Below, in pieces: positions 1 through 7,212 of a stretch of DNA of 7,212 nucleotides (position 1 is its first letter; the number at the start of each line of letters is the position of its first letter). A program made the translations under genes and the position numbers. The notes below the pieces were generated by a model that had not been told where the DNA came from, did not search any database, and was given only the letters and a program-made list of their open reading frames with translations. This DNA is from Pseudomonadota bacterium (GTDB lineage: Bacteria; Pseudomonadota; Gammaproteobacteria; Burkholderiales; Ferrovaceae), in assembly GCA_021828575.1 (NCBI GenBank), contig JAJZEL010000124.1, forward strand, positions 1 to 7,212, written 5' to 3'.

Positions 1-411
1 TGCATGAAACCCTTCCACCGTCCGGTCAATCACCTCTCCCTGTTCGCCCAGCCCTTGGTAGCGCAGCCTGACATGCCTTGGGACCATGCCACGCAAGCCA
101 GGTACGGACAGACAACCTTCCCAGTCTTCCACCTGTTCATCGCCCAGCAATGTCAGCACAGGATTGATGAGGACGGTGGGTGGCACTGCTTCCGCGTCAG
201 GATAACGGGGATTGTCCGCCCCGCCAAAAATCACCACTTGCAAGCTGGTTCCGATTTGCGGAGCCGCCAAGCCCGCCCCATCAAGATGGTCCATGGTATC
301 GCGCATGTCCCGGAGTAGTTCGCGCACTTCAGGAGCGACCGGATCAGTCACCAGCCGAGCCACCTGCCGCAGCAAGGGATGTCCCATGCGCAGCACAGGC
401 CTAACAGCCAC
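1..411 (-). CDS. def: Peptide deformylase, 5' part (3' end outside window)
   Basis: Peptide deformylase is a cytoplasmic metalloenzyme that removes the formyl group from the N-terminal methionine of new proteins. The frame reads 137 residues and leaves the window still open. Two of the three family motifs are visible: GAGLAAPQIG (residues 45-54) and EGCLS (98-102), whose Cys100 is a metal ligand. The third, HExxH, would follow shortly after the last visible residues (VEGFHA) and lies outside. A stretch between the motifs (NPRYPDAEAVPPTVLINP, 67-84) is as I recall it from betaproteobacterial and related Def proteins. I chose the GTG at 411 as start because it gives the usual N-terminus (MAVRPVLRMGHPLLRQVA) and has a GGGAG site 9 bases upstream. 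The first ATG, at 387, has no clear site and would remove conserved residues. The chosen start overlaps the end of galU by 11 bases, suggesting coupled translation. Identity is secure. Activity cannot be judged without the C-terminus. Confidence 0.93.
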   Translation of the reverse strand, partial: MAVRPVLRMGHPLLRQVARLVTDPVAPEVRELLRDMRDTMDHLDGAGLAAPQIGTSLQVVIFGGADNPRYPDAEAVPPTVLINPVLTLLGDEQVEDWEGCLSVPGLRGMVPRHVRLRYQGLGEQGEVIDRTVEGFHA

Positions 412-1291
412 GAGTGACCACTCCCGATTCACCGAGCCATTTGCGGAATTCCGCTCCGGTTTCCTCGTGACGCACTCCAAAAGCCACTGTGGCTTTCAAG
501 TAACCCAGCTTGCTGCCGCAGTCATAGCGAACCCCTTCAAACGGCAATGCCAGGACCGCTTCCTTCGGGAGCAACTGGGCAATGCCATCCGTCAACTGGA
601 TTTCACCGCCAGCTCCAGGCTGCACTTCCCTGAGCAGACCAAAAATGGACGGCGACAATAGGTAACGACCTACCACCCCCCACCGGGAAGGCGCTTTGTC
701 CGGTTCAGGTTTTTCCACGATGCCCACGATGCGCTGTTGTCCGCACTCCCCGGCTTCTGTCCTGACAATGCCATACTGGCGGGTCTGTTCGGACGGCACT
801 TGTTGTACACCAAGAACCGAAGCCCCGGTCTGATCATACAGGTCCACCATTTGGCGCAACACAGGCACTTTGGCGTCCACCAGGTCATCGGCCAGGAGTA
901 CGGCAAAAGGTTCATCACCCACCAGAGGAGCCGCACACAAAATGGCATGCCCGAGACCCAGCGCTTCCGCCTGACGCACATAGGCACACGTGATGCCTGG
1001 CGGCAAGAGGTTACGAACCTGTTCCAGCAGACGGGTCTTCCCACGTTGTTCCAGCTCCACTTCAAGTTCATAAGCCTTGTCAAAGTGGTCCTCGATGGCG
1101 CGCTTGCCCCGTCCGGTCACGAAAATCAGTTCGGTGATCCCTGCTGCAATCGCCTCTTCAGCCGCGTACTGGATCAGCGGTCTGTCCACTATGGGAAGCA
1201 TTTCCTTAGGGCTGGCCTTGGTGGCTGGCAGAAACCGGCTCCCCATGCCTGCTACGGGGAATACGGCTTTCCTGATTGGTTTTCTGTTCAT
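401..1291 (-). CDS. galU: UTP-glucose-1-phosphate uridylyltransferase (UDP-glucose pyrophosphorylase)
   Basis: GalU makes UDP-glucose and pyrophosphate from UTP and glucose-1-phosphate. UDP-glucose feeds lipopolysaccharide core, exopolysaccharide, osmoregulated glucan and galactose metabolism in the cytoplasm. The 296-residue protein is close to the usual length of about 300. Family landmarks appear in order: the nucleotide-binding loop and signature AGMGSRFLPATKASPKE (14-30), LLADDL (132-137) with the aspartates expected to contact metal and nucleotide, VEKP (192-195) with the conserved lysine, GGEIQLTD (228-235), and RYDCGSKLGYLKA (255-267). These separate GalU from the related glucose-1-phosphate thymidylyltransferases. 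The ATG start overlaps the ligA stop in an ATGA arrangement, and a GGAG site lies 11 bases upstream within ligA, so translation is probably coupled to ligA. The end of the gene carries the start of def. No internal promoter was seen, so expression probably depends on the upstream genes. Confidence 0.96.
   Translation of the reverse strand: MNRKPIRKAVFPVAGMGSRFLPATKASPKEMLPIVDRPLIQYAAEEAIAAGITELIFVTGRGKRAIEDHFDKAYELEVELEQRGKTRLLEQVRNLLPPGITCAYVRQAEALGLGHAILCAAPLVGDEPFAVLLADDLVDAKVPVLRQMVDLYDQTGASVLGVQQVPSEQTRQYGIVRTEAGECGQQRIVGIVEKPEPDKAPSRWGVVGRYLLSPSIFGLLREVQPGAGGEIQLTDGIAQLLPKEAVLALPFEGVRYDCGSKLGYLKATVAFGVRHEETGAEFRKWLGESGVVTRGC
421..425 (-). promoter_or_regulatory. Ribosome binding site for def, inside the end of galU
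   Basis: The minus strand reads GGGAG here, 9 bases before the GTG at 411. It lies within the last codons of galU. It decides the def start: the in-frame GTG at 396 and ATG at 387 have no comparable site. Confidence 0.6.
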
Positions 1292-3321
1292 GTGTGTTTT
1301 TTCTCCAGCAAGGACATCAATTGTGATTCATCCAGCACCGCCACACCTAGCGCCTTCGCCTGATCCAGCTTGTTTCCAGCCGCTTCGCCCGCCACCAGAA
1401 AATCGGTGCGTCGCGACACGCTGGCGGTGACGCGCCCACCAGCCGCCTCAATGCGCGCCTTGGCCTCCTCCCTCCCCATGTGAGGAAGAGTGCCCGTCAA
1501 TACCAGCGATTTACCCTGAAGAGGACGGAGCCCAGCCTGTTCTCCTTGAGAACTTGCTGGCCAGTGAACACCCAGCGCCAGCAAACGCTGGATCACTTCC
1601 CGATTATGCGGTTCACAAAAAAACTGCCGCAATGATCCCGACACCACCGGCCCCACGTCCGGAACGCATTGCAGATCCTCTTCCGTAGCGATCATCAATG
1701 GCTCGAGTCCTCCGAGATACCCGGCAAGATCCCGGGCCGTAGCCTCCCCCACATGACGAATGCCCAGGGAAAAAATAAATCGCGCCAGCGTGGTAAAACG
1801 GCTTTTTTCTATTGCAGCCAGAAGATTTTCTGCCGATTTCAGCCCCATACGTGGCAATGACAACAACTGTTCCACGGTCAACTGATAAAGATCCGGCGCT
1901 GTCTTCACCAACCCGCTATCCACCAGAGCATCCACGAGTTTGTCTCCCAAACCATCGATGTTCATGGCACGTCGTTGGGAAAAATGCAAAAGTGCCTGCT
2001 TGCGTTGAGCCTGACAATACAACCCTCCGGTGCAACGACTGGCTGCTTCGCCTTCCTCCCGTGCCACGGCGCTGCCGCATACAGGACATTGCTCAGGCAT
2101 CCGAAAAAGGTGAGTGCCCACAGGTCGACGGTCCTTGATCACAGATACCACTTCGGGAATGACATCTCCGGCACGGCGGATCCAGACGTGATCACCCACC
2201 CTCACGTCCTTGCGCTGCACTTCATCTTCATTATGCAAGGTGGCATTGGTGACCGTGACTCCTCCCACAAACACCGGCTTCAATCGTGCCACAGGGGTCA
2301 GTACTCCCGTACGACCCACCTGGATTTCAATCTGCAGCACCTCGCTCAGCGCTTCCTCAGCCGGAAACTTGTGGGCAATGGCAAAACGCGGGGCACGTGA
2401 AACAAAACCCAGCGTTTCCTGCAAGGGCAGGTGATTGACCTTGTATACCACTCCATCCACCTGGTAGGGCAATGATTCGCGCATCGCCTGTAGTTCCGAA
2501 AAAAAACCCAGCAATCCCTCGGCACCCATCACTACCCGGCGTTGAATAGCCACGGGAAAATGCAAGGATACAAGCTGATCCAACAATCCGGAATGCGTGT
2601 CAGGAAGGGAAAACCCAACGGTTTCCCCCACACCGTAGGCATAAAAAAACAGGGGGCGGCGTGCTGTCAGCCTGGAATCAAGCTGACGTAGCGCACCAGC
2701 CGCCGCATTGCGAGGATTCACAAAGAGTTTTTCCCCTTCCAGCGCCTGCGTTTCATTCAAGGCCTCAAAGTCCTTCTTGAGCATCAGGACCTCTCCCCGA
2801 ATTTCCAGGCGTTCCGGAGGCGGGTCTTGCGGGAGCCGCAGGGGAATGGCTGCAATCGTTCGCAGATTGGCAGTGACTTCCTCACCCGTAGTACCATCAC
2901 CGCGAGTGCTGCCTTCCACCAGGATACCTCTGTCATAAACCAAGCTGACTGCCAGGCCATCGAACTTGGGCTCGCAGGCATACTCCACTTCTCCCATCCC
3001 CAGATCATCACGTACCCGACGATCAAAATGACGGATGTCTTCCTCAGTGAATCCGTTGGCCAGGCTTAGCATGGGGATTTGATGCTGCACTTCCCTGAAA
3101 CCCGTACGAGGCTGACCCCCGACCCGCCGGGTCGGTGAATCCACCGTAATCCATTCAGGGTGGCGTGCTTCAATGTCCTGAAGTTCCCTGAACAGGGTAT
3201 CGTATTCGCTGTCAGGGATGGTAGGAGCATCCATAACGTAGTACTGGTAATCGTACAGGGCGATCTGCTCACGCAATTCGCGAGCGCGTTCCATGGACAT
3301 CCGGAAATCCGTCTCCGTCAT
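1288..3321 (-). CDS. ligA: NAD-dependent DNA ligase
   Basis: LigA seals nicks between Okazaki fragments and after repair, using NAD+ to form a ligase-AMP intermediate. The protein has 677 residues, against 671 in E. coli. Domains in order are: the N-terminal Ia region that binds NMN (about 1-75, with YDYQYYVMDAPTIPDSEYD at 23-41), the adenylation domain (about 76-325) with the catalytic lysine in EPKFDG (Lys119) and STRGDGTTGEEVT (138-150), the OB fold (about 326-405, with GRTGVLTPVA and ATLHNEDE), a zinc finger with Cys412, Cys415, Cys430 and Cys436, helix-hairpin-helix repeats (about 440-585), and a C-terminal BRCT domain (about 599-677). All key residues are present. The gene begins 3 bases after the zipA stop and ends overlapping the galU start. 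The ATG at 3321 has no clear ribosome binding site, so coupling to zipA is likely. In-frame ATGs at 3300 and 3294 are alternatives and would also keep the conserved domain. Confidence 0.97.
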   Translation of the reverse strand: MTETDFRMSMERARELREQIALYDYQYYVMDAPTIPDSEYDTLFRELQDIEARHPEWITVDSPTRRVGGQPRTGFREVQHQIPMLSLANGFTEEDIRHFDRRVRDDLGMGEVEYACEPKFDGLAVSLVYDRGILVEGSTRGDGTTGEEVTANLRTIAAIPLRLPQDPPPERLEIRGEVLMLKKDFEALNETQALEGEKLFVNPRNAAAGALRQLDSRLTARRPLFFYAYGVGETVGFSLPDTHSGLLDQLVSLHFPVAIQRRVVMGAEGLLGFFSELQAMRESLPYQVDGVVYKVNHLPLQETLGFVSRAPRFAIAHKFPAEEALSEVLQIEIQVGRTGVLTPVARLKPVFVGGVTVTNATLHNEDEVQRKDVRVGDHVWIRRAGDVIPEVVSVIKDRRPVGTHLFRMPEQCPVCGSAVAREEGEAASRCTGGLYCQAQRKQALLHFSQRRAMNIDGLGDKLVDALVDSGLVKTAPDLYQLTVEQLLSLPRMGLKSAENLLAAIEKSRFTTLARFIFSLGIRHVGEATARDLAGYLGGLEPLMIATEEDLQCVPDVGPVVSGSLRQFFCEPHNREVIQRLLALGVHWPASSQGEQAGLRPLQGKSLVLTGTLPHMGREEAKARIEAAGGRVTASVSRRTDFLVAGEAAGNKLDQAKALGVAVLDESQLMSLLEKKHT
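1303..1306 (-). promoter_or_regulatory. Ribosome binding site for galU, inside the end of ligA
   Basis: The minus strand reads GGAG followed by an A-rich 11-base spacer before the galU ATG. The spacing is slightly long but usable. It encodes part of the LigA C-terminus (LLEKKHT), so a ribosome finishing ligA covers it. Confidence 0.5.
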
Positions 3322-3324
3322 GGG

Positions 3325-4425
3325 TCAGGACGCAAAAAGGTGCGACGCCTGCGGGCTACCCGCCGGAATGCCCTGCTTGTCCATTTGCTGGATGATGGCT
3401 GTCAAGTGTTTTTCAACTGCGCCCAGCTGGCGTGCGCCAAACGCGGCACCATTGTCGTCCACCACCCTCCCTCCCAGGACAGAAGCCAGTTTTTCAGCAC
3501 CTGAGTACATGTCGCGCAAAGCCTGAAAACCGTTTTTCGTACGTGGCACATCCAGTAACCAGGTCACACCGGCAACAGGTGCAGGATCATGTTCCACGTC
3601 CAGAAATGGCGCCGAATCCTGCTGGATGAGGGTGAAATTGCCTTCCGGAGAGTTGAACAGCCCAGCTTCCCGGTCAAGGATCAGCCCCAGAGCCTCCACT
3701 GCCAGCCTGACCTGATGAGCCGTTGGCCAGTTGTCTTCCGAAAATATCACATTGATGCCGATGAGCACATCTGTCTGGGACAGGAATCTGTCCAGTGCCT
3801 GGGCGGCGCGAATGGCCACCGCCATGTCCACAGGCTGAAGTTCCATATGCAACCGCTGCCCGAGCCCACGCATTTCATCCAGAAACAGGGCGACACGGGC
3901 TTCACTGACAGGTTGGGTGCGACTGCCCAGTTTCAGAGCGGCCGCATAGGTGTTGAATCGGTGCTCCGATGGCCCGTTCACGGTAAAGCGGGGTGCTGTC
4001 GCTCCCTCTTCAAGGGCTGCCCAGCGCACGTTCCTTGCCAGGAGAGTGGTTTCGGACAGGGCTTGCCACAATTGTCCTGCGCTGACGGGATGAGCACTCT
4101 TCAGCACCACCTCGAATTCCAGCGCCAGATTCGGTGCCTCACTCACGGGTAATGGAGGAAGACTGAAAGGTGAAGAAGGTGTCAGTACCGGCGGCACCAC
4201 TGCCTGCCCGGGAGCAGAAGACAGCACTGATGGCTCAAGGGATGGTTCCCGCGGCATGTCATGGGGGGTCGCTGCCGTCTGCCCCATGAGAGGGTCTGCA
4301 CCGGATTCCGGTACGGCCTGCTGCAGAATCTTGCGATAACGACGTTCCTGCAAGCGGTTGTATAACAAAATGGCCACTACCAGAACGACACCGAGTATAA
4401 CCAGCCCCAACTGCAATGTACTCAT
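3325..4425 (-). CDS. zipA: Cell division protein ZipA (FtsZ-binding membrane anchor)
   Basis: ZipA is an inner-membrane protein that tethers and stabilises FtsZ filaments at the division site. The 366-residue product has the family layout. An N-terminal membrane segment (about 5-22, LQLGLVILGVVLVVAILLY) has a very short outer end and is followed by basic residues (RLQERRYRK, 24-32), so the bulk is cytoplasmic. A Pro/Ser/Ala-rich linker covers about 37-98. The C-terminal FtsZ-binding domain covers about 218-345, recognisable by INVIF, GVTWLLDVPR (286-295) and the end motif LGGRVVDDNGAAF (317-329). Between linker and domain, residues about 100-215 form a non-repetitive region rich in predicted helix and strand that E. 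coli ZipA lacks. The ATG at 4425 is preferred over the GTG at 4428, because a GAGGA site lies 5 bases before it but only 2 before the GTG. The gene follows smc by 10 bases. Some databases label such proteins only as ZipA-like or FtsZ-binding. Confidence 0.9.
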   Translation of the reverse strand: MSTLQLGLVILGVVLVVAILLYNRLQERRYRKILQQAVPESGADPLMGQTAATPHDMPREPSLEPSVLSSAPGQAVVPPVLTPSSPFSLPPLPVSEAPNLALEFEVVLKSAHPVSAGQLWQALSETTLLARNVRWAALEEGATAPRFTVNGPSEHRFNTYAAALKLGSRTQPVSEARVALFLDEMRGLGQRLHMELQPVDMAVAIRAAQALDRFLSQTDVLIGINVIFSEDNWPTAHQVRLAVEALGLILDREAGLFNSPEGNFTLIQQDSAPFLDVEHDPAPVAGVTWLLDVPRTKNGFQALRDMYSGAEKLASVLGGRVVDDNGAAFGARQLGAVEKHLTAIIQQMDKQGIPAGSPQASHLFAS

Positions 4426-4430
4426 CACGT

Positions 4431-4435
4431 TCCTC
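4431..4435 (-). promoter_or_regulatory. Ribosome binding site for zipA
   Basis: The minus strand reads GAGGA directly after the smc stop codon, 5 bases before the ATG at 4425. This spacing favours that ATG over the adjoining GTG at 4428. Confidence 0.65.
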
Positions 4436-7212
4436 TCAAACGATGACGGATTCCGTCATGCGAATAGCCTCATCCATGTCCACCGCCACCATGCGGGACA
4501 CACCGGACTCGGCCATGGTGATCCCCACCAGTTGCTGGGCCATTTCCATGGCTACCTTGTTATGGGTCACAAACAGAAACTGGGTCTGCTCCGACATTTT
4601 CGTGACCATCTGGACAAAGCGTTCCGCATTGGTATCGTCCAACGGCGCGTCCACTTCGTCGAGGATACAGAAAGGTGCCGGATTCAGCTGAAAAAGTGCG
4701 AACACCAGCGAAAGAGCCGTCAGGGCCTTTTCACCGCCGGACAGCAGGTGCAACGATGCGGTTTTCTTGCCAGGGGGCTGGGCAATGATCTGAAGTCCTG
4801 CATCCAGGATTTCCTCACCAGTCAACTCGATCCGTGCCTGTCCTCCCCCAAACAGGGCGGTGAACAGATTGCCAAAATTGGTGTTGACCCGTTCGAACGT
4901 ATCCTTCAACTGGTCCCGCGATTCACGGTCAATCTTGCGCATGGCATCTTCCAGGGTAGCCACGGCCGCCTCCAGGTCTGCCGTCTGGGCATCCAGCCAA
5001 CTTTTCCTTTCCTTTGCAGTCTCGAGCTCTTCCAGAGCCGCCAGGTTGACAGCGCCCAATGCCTCTATCCCTTCAGAGAGCGCTGTTATCTCGGTCTGAA
5101 GCGCGCCTGAACGCACACCTTTTTCCAGCAAGGGCATCAGACTGGCCTCGTCAGCTCCGCTTGCCCGCAGATTTTCCTCGGCCTGCTCCTGTAACAACCG
5201 AGCTTCCTGTTCCTTGAGCCTGAGGTCTGACATCCTGTTCTGCAAAGGAAAGGAAAAGTGTTGTACAGACAGTCGTTGCTCCTCCAGTTCCCGGATCGTT
5301 CCCGTCAGTTCCTCCAGTTTCATCCTGGCCTGAGACAAGGCTTCCTCACAAGCCACCCTCCCACTCAGCGCTGACTGCAACCTGTCCTGGTATGGAATCT
5401 CAGTACTTTGCTCCAGTTTTTCTGCCAGGACCGCACGACGCGGTTCCAGTTGGGCAAGGCGATTTTCTGCCGCCTTCCTGTTGCGATCCAGGTGCTCCAG
5501 TCGCTCCTGTGCAGACTTTTGCATGTACTGCGCCTCCTGGAGTGAATGTTCAGCCGTCTGCAAGGCAGTGCGCCGCGTTTCGCGGTCTCGCTCTGCTTCA
5601 CGCCATGACGCCTCGAAAACGGCCACCTGTTCGCGAGCTACCTGCCATGCCTGCTCTGCGCCCACCAGTTTTTCACCACAGGATGTCCGGCGTTCTTTTT
5701 CCAGGGTATCCTGCCGCAGCAGTTCCTGACGCTCCTGCATGGCCTGCTGCACCCGCTGGTGATGCCTGTCCTGCAACCCCTGCAGACGGGTACGTTCCAC
5801 TTCAAATTTGTGACGTTTGGATTCAACATCGCGCCAATGCTGATCATGCATCTGCCGTTCGTTACGGCAGGCTTGCAGGGCTTCGGTGAATTCACCGTGC
5901 CTGACTTCCTGACAGGCAATGCTTCCCAACACTTCCCGCAAGGCAACTTCCAGCGCTTCCATGTCACGAGCGCGGGCCAGCGCTCCATGAAATTCGCCCT
6001 GCTCTGAAAAGAACGTAACACCGCAGTGATCCACCACATGCCCGTCACGGGTGACGAGACACACACCTTCAGGAATCTGGTCGGCATTCGCAAGGGCCTG
6101 ACGATGGTCGTTCACCACAAACACTTGCCTCAACCACACTTCGAGCGCCGGTCTGCAATCCTCACGACGCACGGACACCTTGTCCGACAACCGCCCCGAG
6201 GACAGCACGGGAACATTGGAGACGTGTCCTTCAGTGGTGGCCGTGGTACGGTAAAGAGCGACGCCCGCCGGAATGGAAGCGCCTTCCCATGCCATCACAT
6301 CCTGATATCCCGCCACCGCAAAAGCGTTGAGACGAGAGCCCAAAGCTGCCTCCACTGCCCGTTCCCACCCTGGTTGCACTTCGAGTCCCTGCCAGAATCT
6401 GGGCAGGTCGATCAGGCCGTGTTGCCGGATCAATGCATTGGCCTGCTCCTGTGCACCCACACGGGACTGCAGCGTTCCCAGTGTTTTCAGCTCAGCTTCA
6501 AGTCGGGTTTTTTCCCGATGCAACAGGTCCACCTGCTGCCTGCTTTCGGCATGCACGGCCTCACAACGGGCCAGACGCTGAACAGTGGATTCGGCCATTG
6601 CCTTCCGAATGACCGCCTGCACTTCCTGCTCGCGCAAGTCCCGTGAAAGGCGCTCGAGAGCCCCTCCATCCGGGACTTCCCACCGGGACTGTTCAGCTTC
6701 CATTCGCTGCAACCGTTCCTGTGTCTGGCGCAATACCCGTTCGACTGCTGCCTGTTCACTCCGCAAGGCCGAAATCTGCCCTTGTAACTGGGATTCCTTC
6801 TGCCGTCTCTGGTCCAGTGACTGACGCTGCTCCCGCAACCGTGCCTCAGTCTGGGGCAACAGTCCACGTTCTGCCTCCACCCTCGACAGAGCCACCCTCA
6901 CCAACTCCACGGCCCGTTCCCTTTCGCCCTCCAGCATTGTCCATCGGGTTTGCTCGGATTCCAGTCGCTGACGATCTTCCCTGATATCCTGGTCAAGTCT
7001 CGCCAGCTCTTCTTCCAGACGACGCCGTTCGGTTTTGATGGCCTGCAGGGCGTTTTCCGCCTGAGACACATCTGCACTGGATTGATAGAATCGACCTTGG
7101 GCAGCATTGAGCGCATCAGTGGCTCCGTAATGCTCGGTCCGACGCTCTTCCGTTTTCCTTTCGATGTCCCGCAAAGCTGCCACAGCTTCGTCCAGGGCCA
7201 CCTGGGACTTTT
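4436..7212 (-). CDS. smc: Chromosome segregation ATPase SMC, 3' part (N-terminus outside window)
   Basis: SMC dimers, with ScpA and ScpB, load onto and extrude chromosomal DNA, helping sister chromosomes separate. The frame is open at the right edge (KSQVALDEAV...) and gives 924 residues. The family is near 1,170, so about 240, including the N-terminal Walker A half, are missing. Numbered from the Val codon at 7201, the protein shows: heptad-rich coiled coil rich in Glu, Gln and Arg (1-245); the hinge (about 255-400, from HGLIDLPRFWQGLEV through VEAALGSRLNAFAV to CLVTRDGHVVDHCGVTF); the returning coiled coil (about 405-765); and the C-terminal ATPase half. The latter has the ABC signature LLSGGEKALTALSL (819-832), Walker B with catalytic Glu in FCILDEVDAPLDD (844-856), and the H-loop histidine in FVTHNK (877-882). 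The ending (GVSRMVAVDMDEAIRMTESVIV) is typical. Rad50-like ATPases are excluded by the hinge and the absence of a zinc hook. The visible part is intact. It is the first visible gene of the apparent operon. Confidence 0.96.
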   Translation of the reverse strand, partial: KSQVALDEAVAALRDIERKTEERRTEHYGATDALNAAQGRFYQSSADVSQAENALQAIKTERRRLEEELARLDQDIREDRQRLESEQTRWTMLEGERERAVELVRVALSRVEAERGLLPQTEARLREQRQSLDQRRQKESQLQGQISALRSEQAAVERVLRQTQERLQRMEAEQSRWEVPDGGALERLSRDLREQEVQAVIRKAMAESTVQRLARCEAVHAESRQQVDLLHREKTRLEAELKTLGTLQSRVGAQEQANALIRQHGLIDLPRFWQGLEVQPGWERAVEAALGSRLNAFAVAGYQDVMAWEGASIPAGVALYRTTATTEGHVSNVPVLSSGRLSDKVSVRREDCRPALEVWLRQVFVVNDHRQALANADQIPEGVCLVTRDGHVVDHCGVTFFSEQGEFHGALARARDMEALEVALREVLGSIACQEVRHGEFTEALQACRNERQMHDQHWRDVESKRHKFEVERTRLQGLQDRHHQRVQQAMQERQELLRQDTLEKERRTSCGEKLVGAEQAWQVAREQVAVFEASWREAERDRETRRTALQTAEHSLQEAQYMQKSAQERLEHLDRNRKAAENRLAQLEPRRAVLAEKLEQSTEIPYQDRLQSALSGRVACEEALSQARMKLEELTGTIRELEEQRLSVQHFSFPLQNRMSDLRLKEQEARLLQEQAEENLRASGADEASLMPLLEKGVRSGALQTEITALSEGIEALGAVNLAALEELETAKERKSWLDAQTADLEAAVATLEDAMRKIDRESRDQLKDTFERVNTNFGNLFTALFGGGQARIELTGEEILDAGLQIIAQPPGKKTASLHLLSGGEKALTALSLVFALFQLNPAPFCILDEVDAPLDDTNAERFVQMVTKMSEQTQFLFVTHNKVAMEMAQQLVGITMAESGVSRMVAVDMDEAIRMTESVIV

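Noticed and set aside
4..318. Plus-strand open frame at the left edge
   Set aside because: The minus strand of this stretch encodes deformylase motifs GAGLAAPQIG and EGCLS, which explain it fully.
737..1363. 208-codon open frame on the plus strand across the galU start
   Set aside because: It is antisense to conserved GalU motifs, with His/Arg/Gln-rich translation and no domain.
4358..5110. 250-codon open frame on the plus strand, opposite the end of smc and start of zipA
   Set aside because: It lies antisense to well-supported SMC ATPase motifs. Its translation has no recognisable domain and a composition typical of antisense reading.
6026..6646. 206-codon open frame on the plus strand opposite the SMC hinge
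   Set aside because: It is a shadow of the smc frame. The minus-strand reading shows a clear hinge and coiled coil.
4860..7212. Possible internal repeats in smc, with many similar Glu/Gln/Arg-rich segments
   Set aside because: This is the low-complexity look of heptad coiled coil. I saw no exact DNA repeat units.
1..7212. Novel system, mobile element, CRISPR array, tRNA or small RNA gene
   Set aside because: All but a few bases are covered by five recognised housekeeping genes. No direct-repeat arrays, inverted-repeat ends, tRNA-like folds or intergenic space were seen.

Overview
The window is a piece of an ordinary bacterial chromosome, almost certainly from a proteobacterium. All recognisable genes lie on the minus strand, so transcription runs from right to left. 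In that order they are smc (3' part only), zipA, ligA, galU and def (5' part only). ZipA, the FtsZ membrane tether, is a marker of beta/gammaproteobacteria. The use of SMC rather than MukB argues against enterics. The Def variant, with its insert between the GLAAPQIG and EGCLS motifs, and the smc-zipA-ligA order resemble betaproteobacteria and some related gammaproteobacteria. I favour a betaproteobacterium or close relative, by recall and without a database search. Base composition is moderately GC-rich and looks even throughout, with no sign of transferred DNA.

Layout from right to left: 7212-4436 encodes the last 924 residues of the chromosome condensation ATPase SMC (distal arms, hinge and C-terminal ATPase half). 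After a 10-base gap, 4425-3325 encodes ZipA. After a 3-base gap, 3321-1288 encodes complete NAD-dependent DNA ligase. Its stop codon overlaps the galU start by 4 bases (ATGA). GalU (1291-401) is complete. Its end overlaps by 11 bases the probable GTG start of a peptide deformylase, which runs off the left edge before its third metal-binding motif. The window has essentially no non-coding DNA, and I saw no promoter or terminator inside it, so the five genes look like one translationally coupled operon.

The first three genes serve chromosome organisation, septum assembly and DNA joining. GalU supplies UDP-glucose for envelope polysaccharides, and Def removes the N-formyl group from new proteins. 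The cluster is housekeeping. I found no mobile element, CRISPR, RNA gene, defence system or evidently new system. The points worth a second look are modest: the start sites of def and ligA, an extra conserved-looking region in ZipA, the linkage of galU to division genes, and a def that does not sit in the usual def-fmt arrangement.
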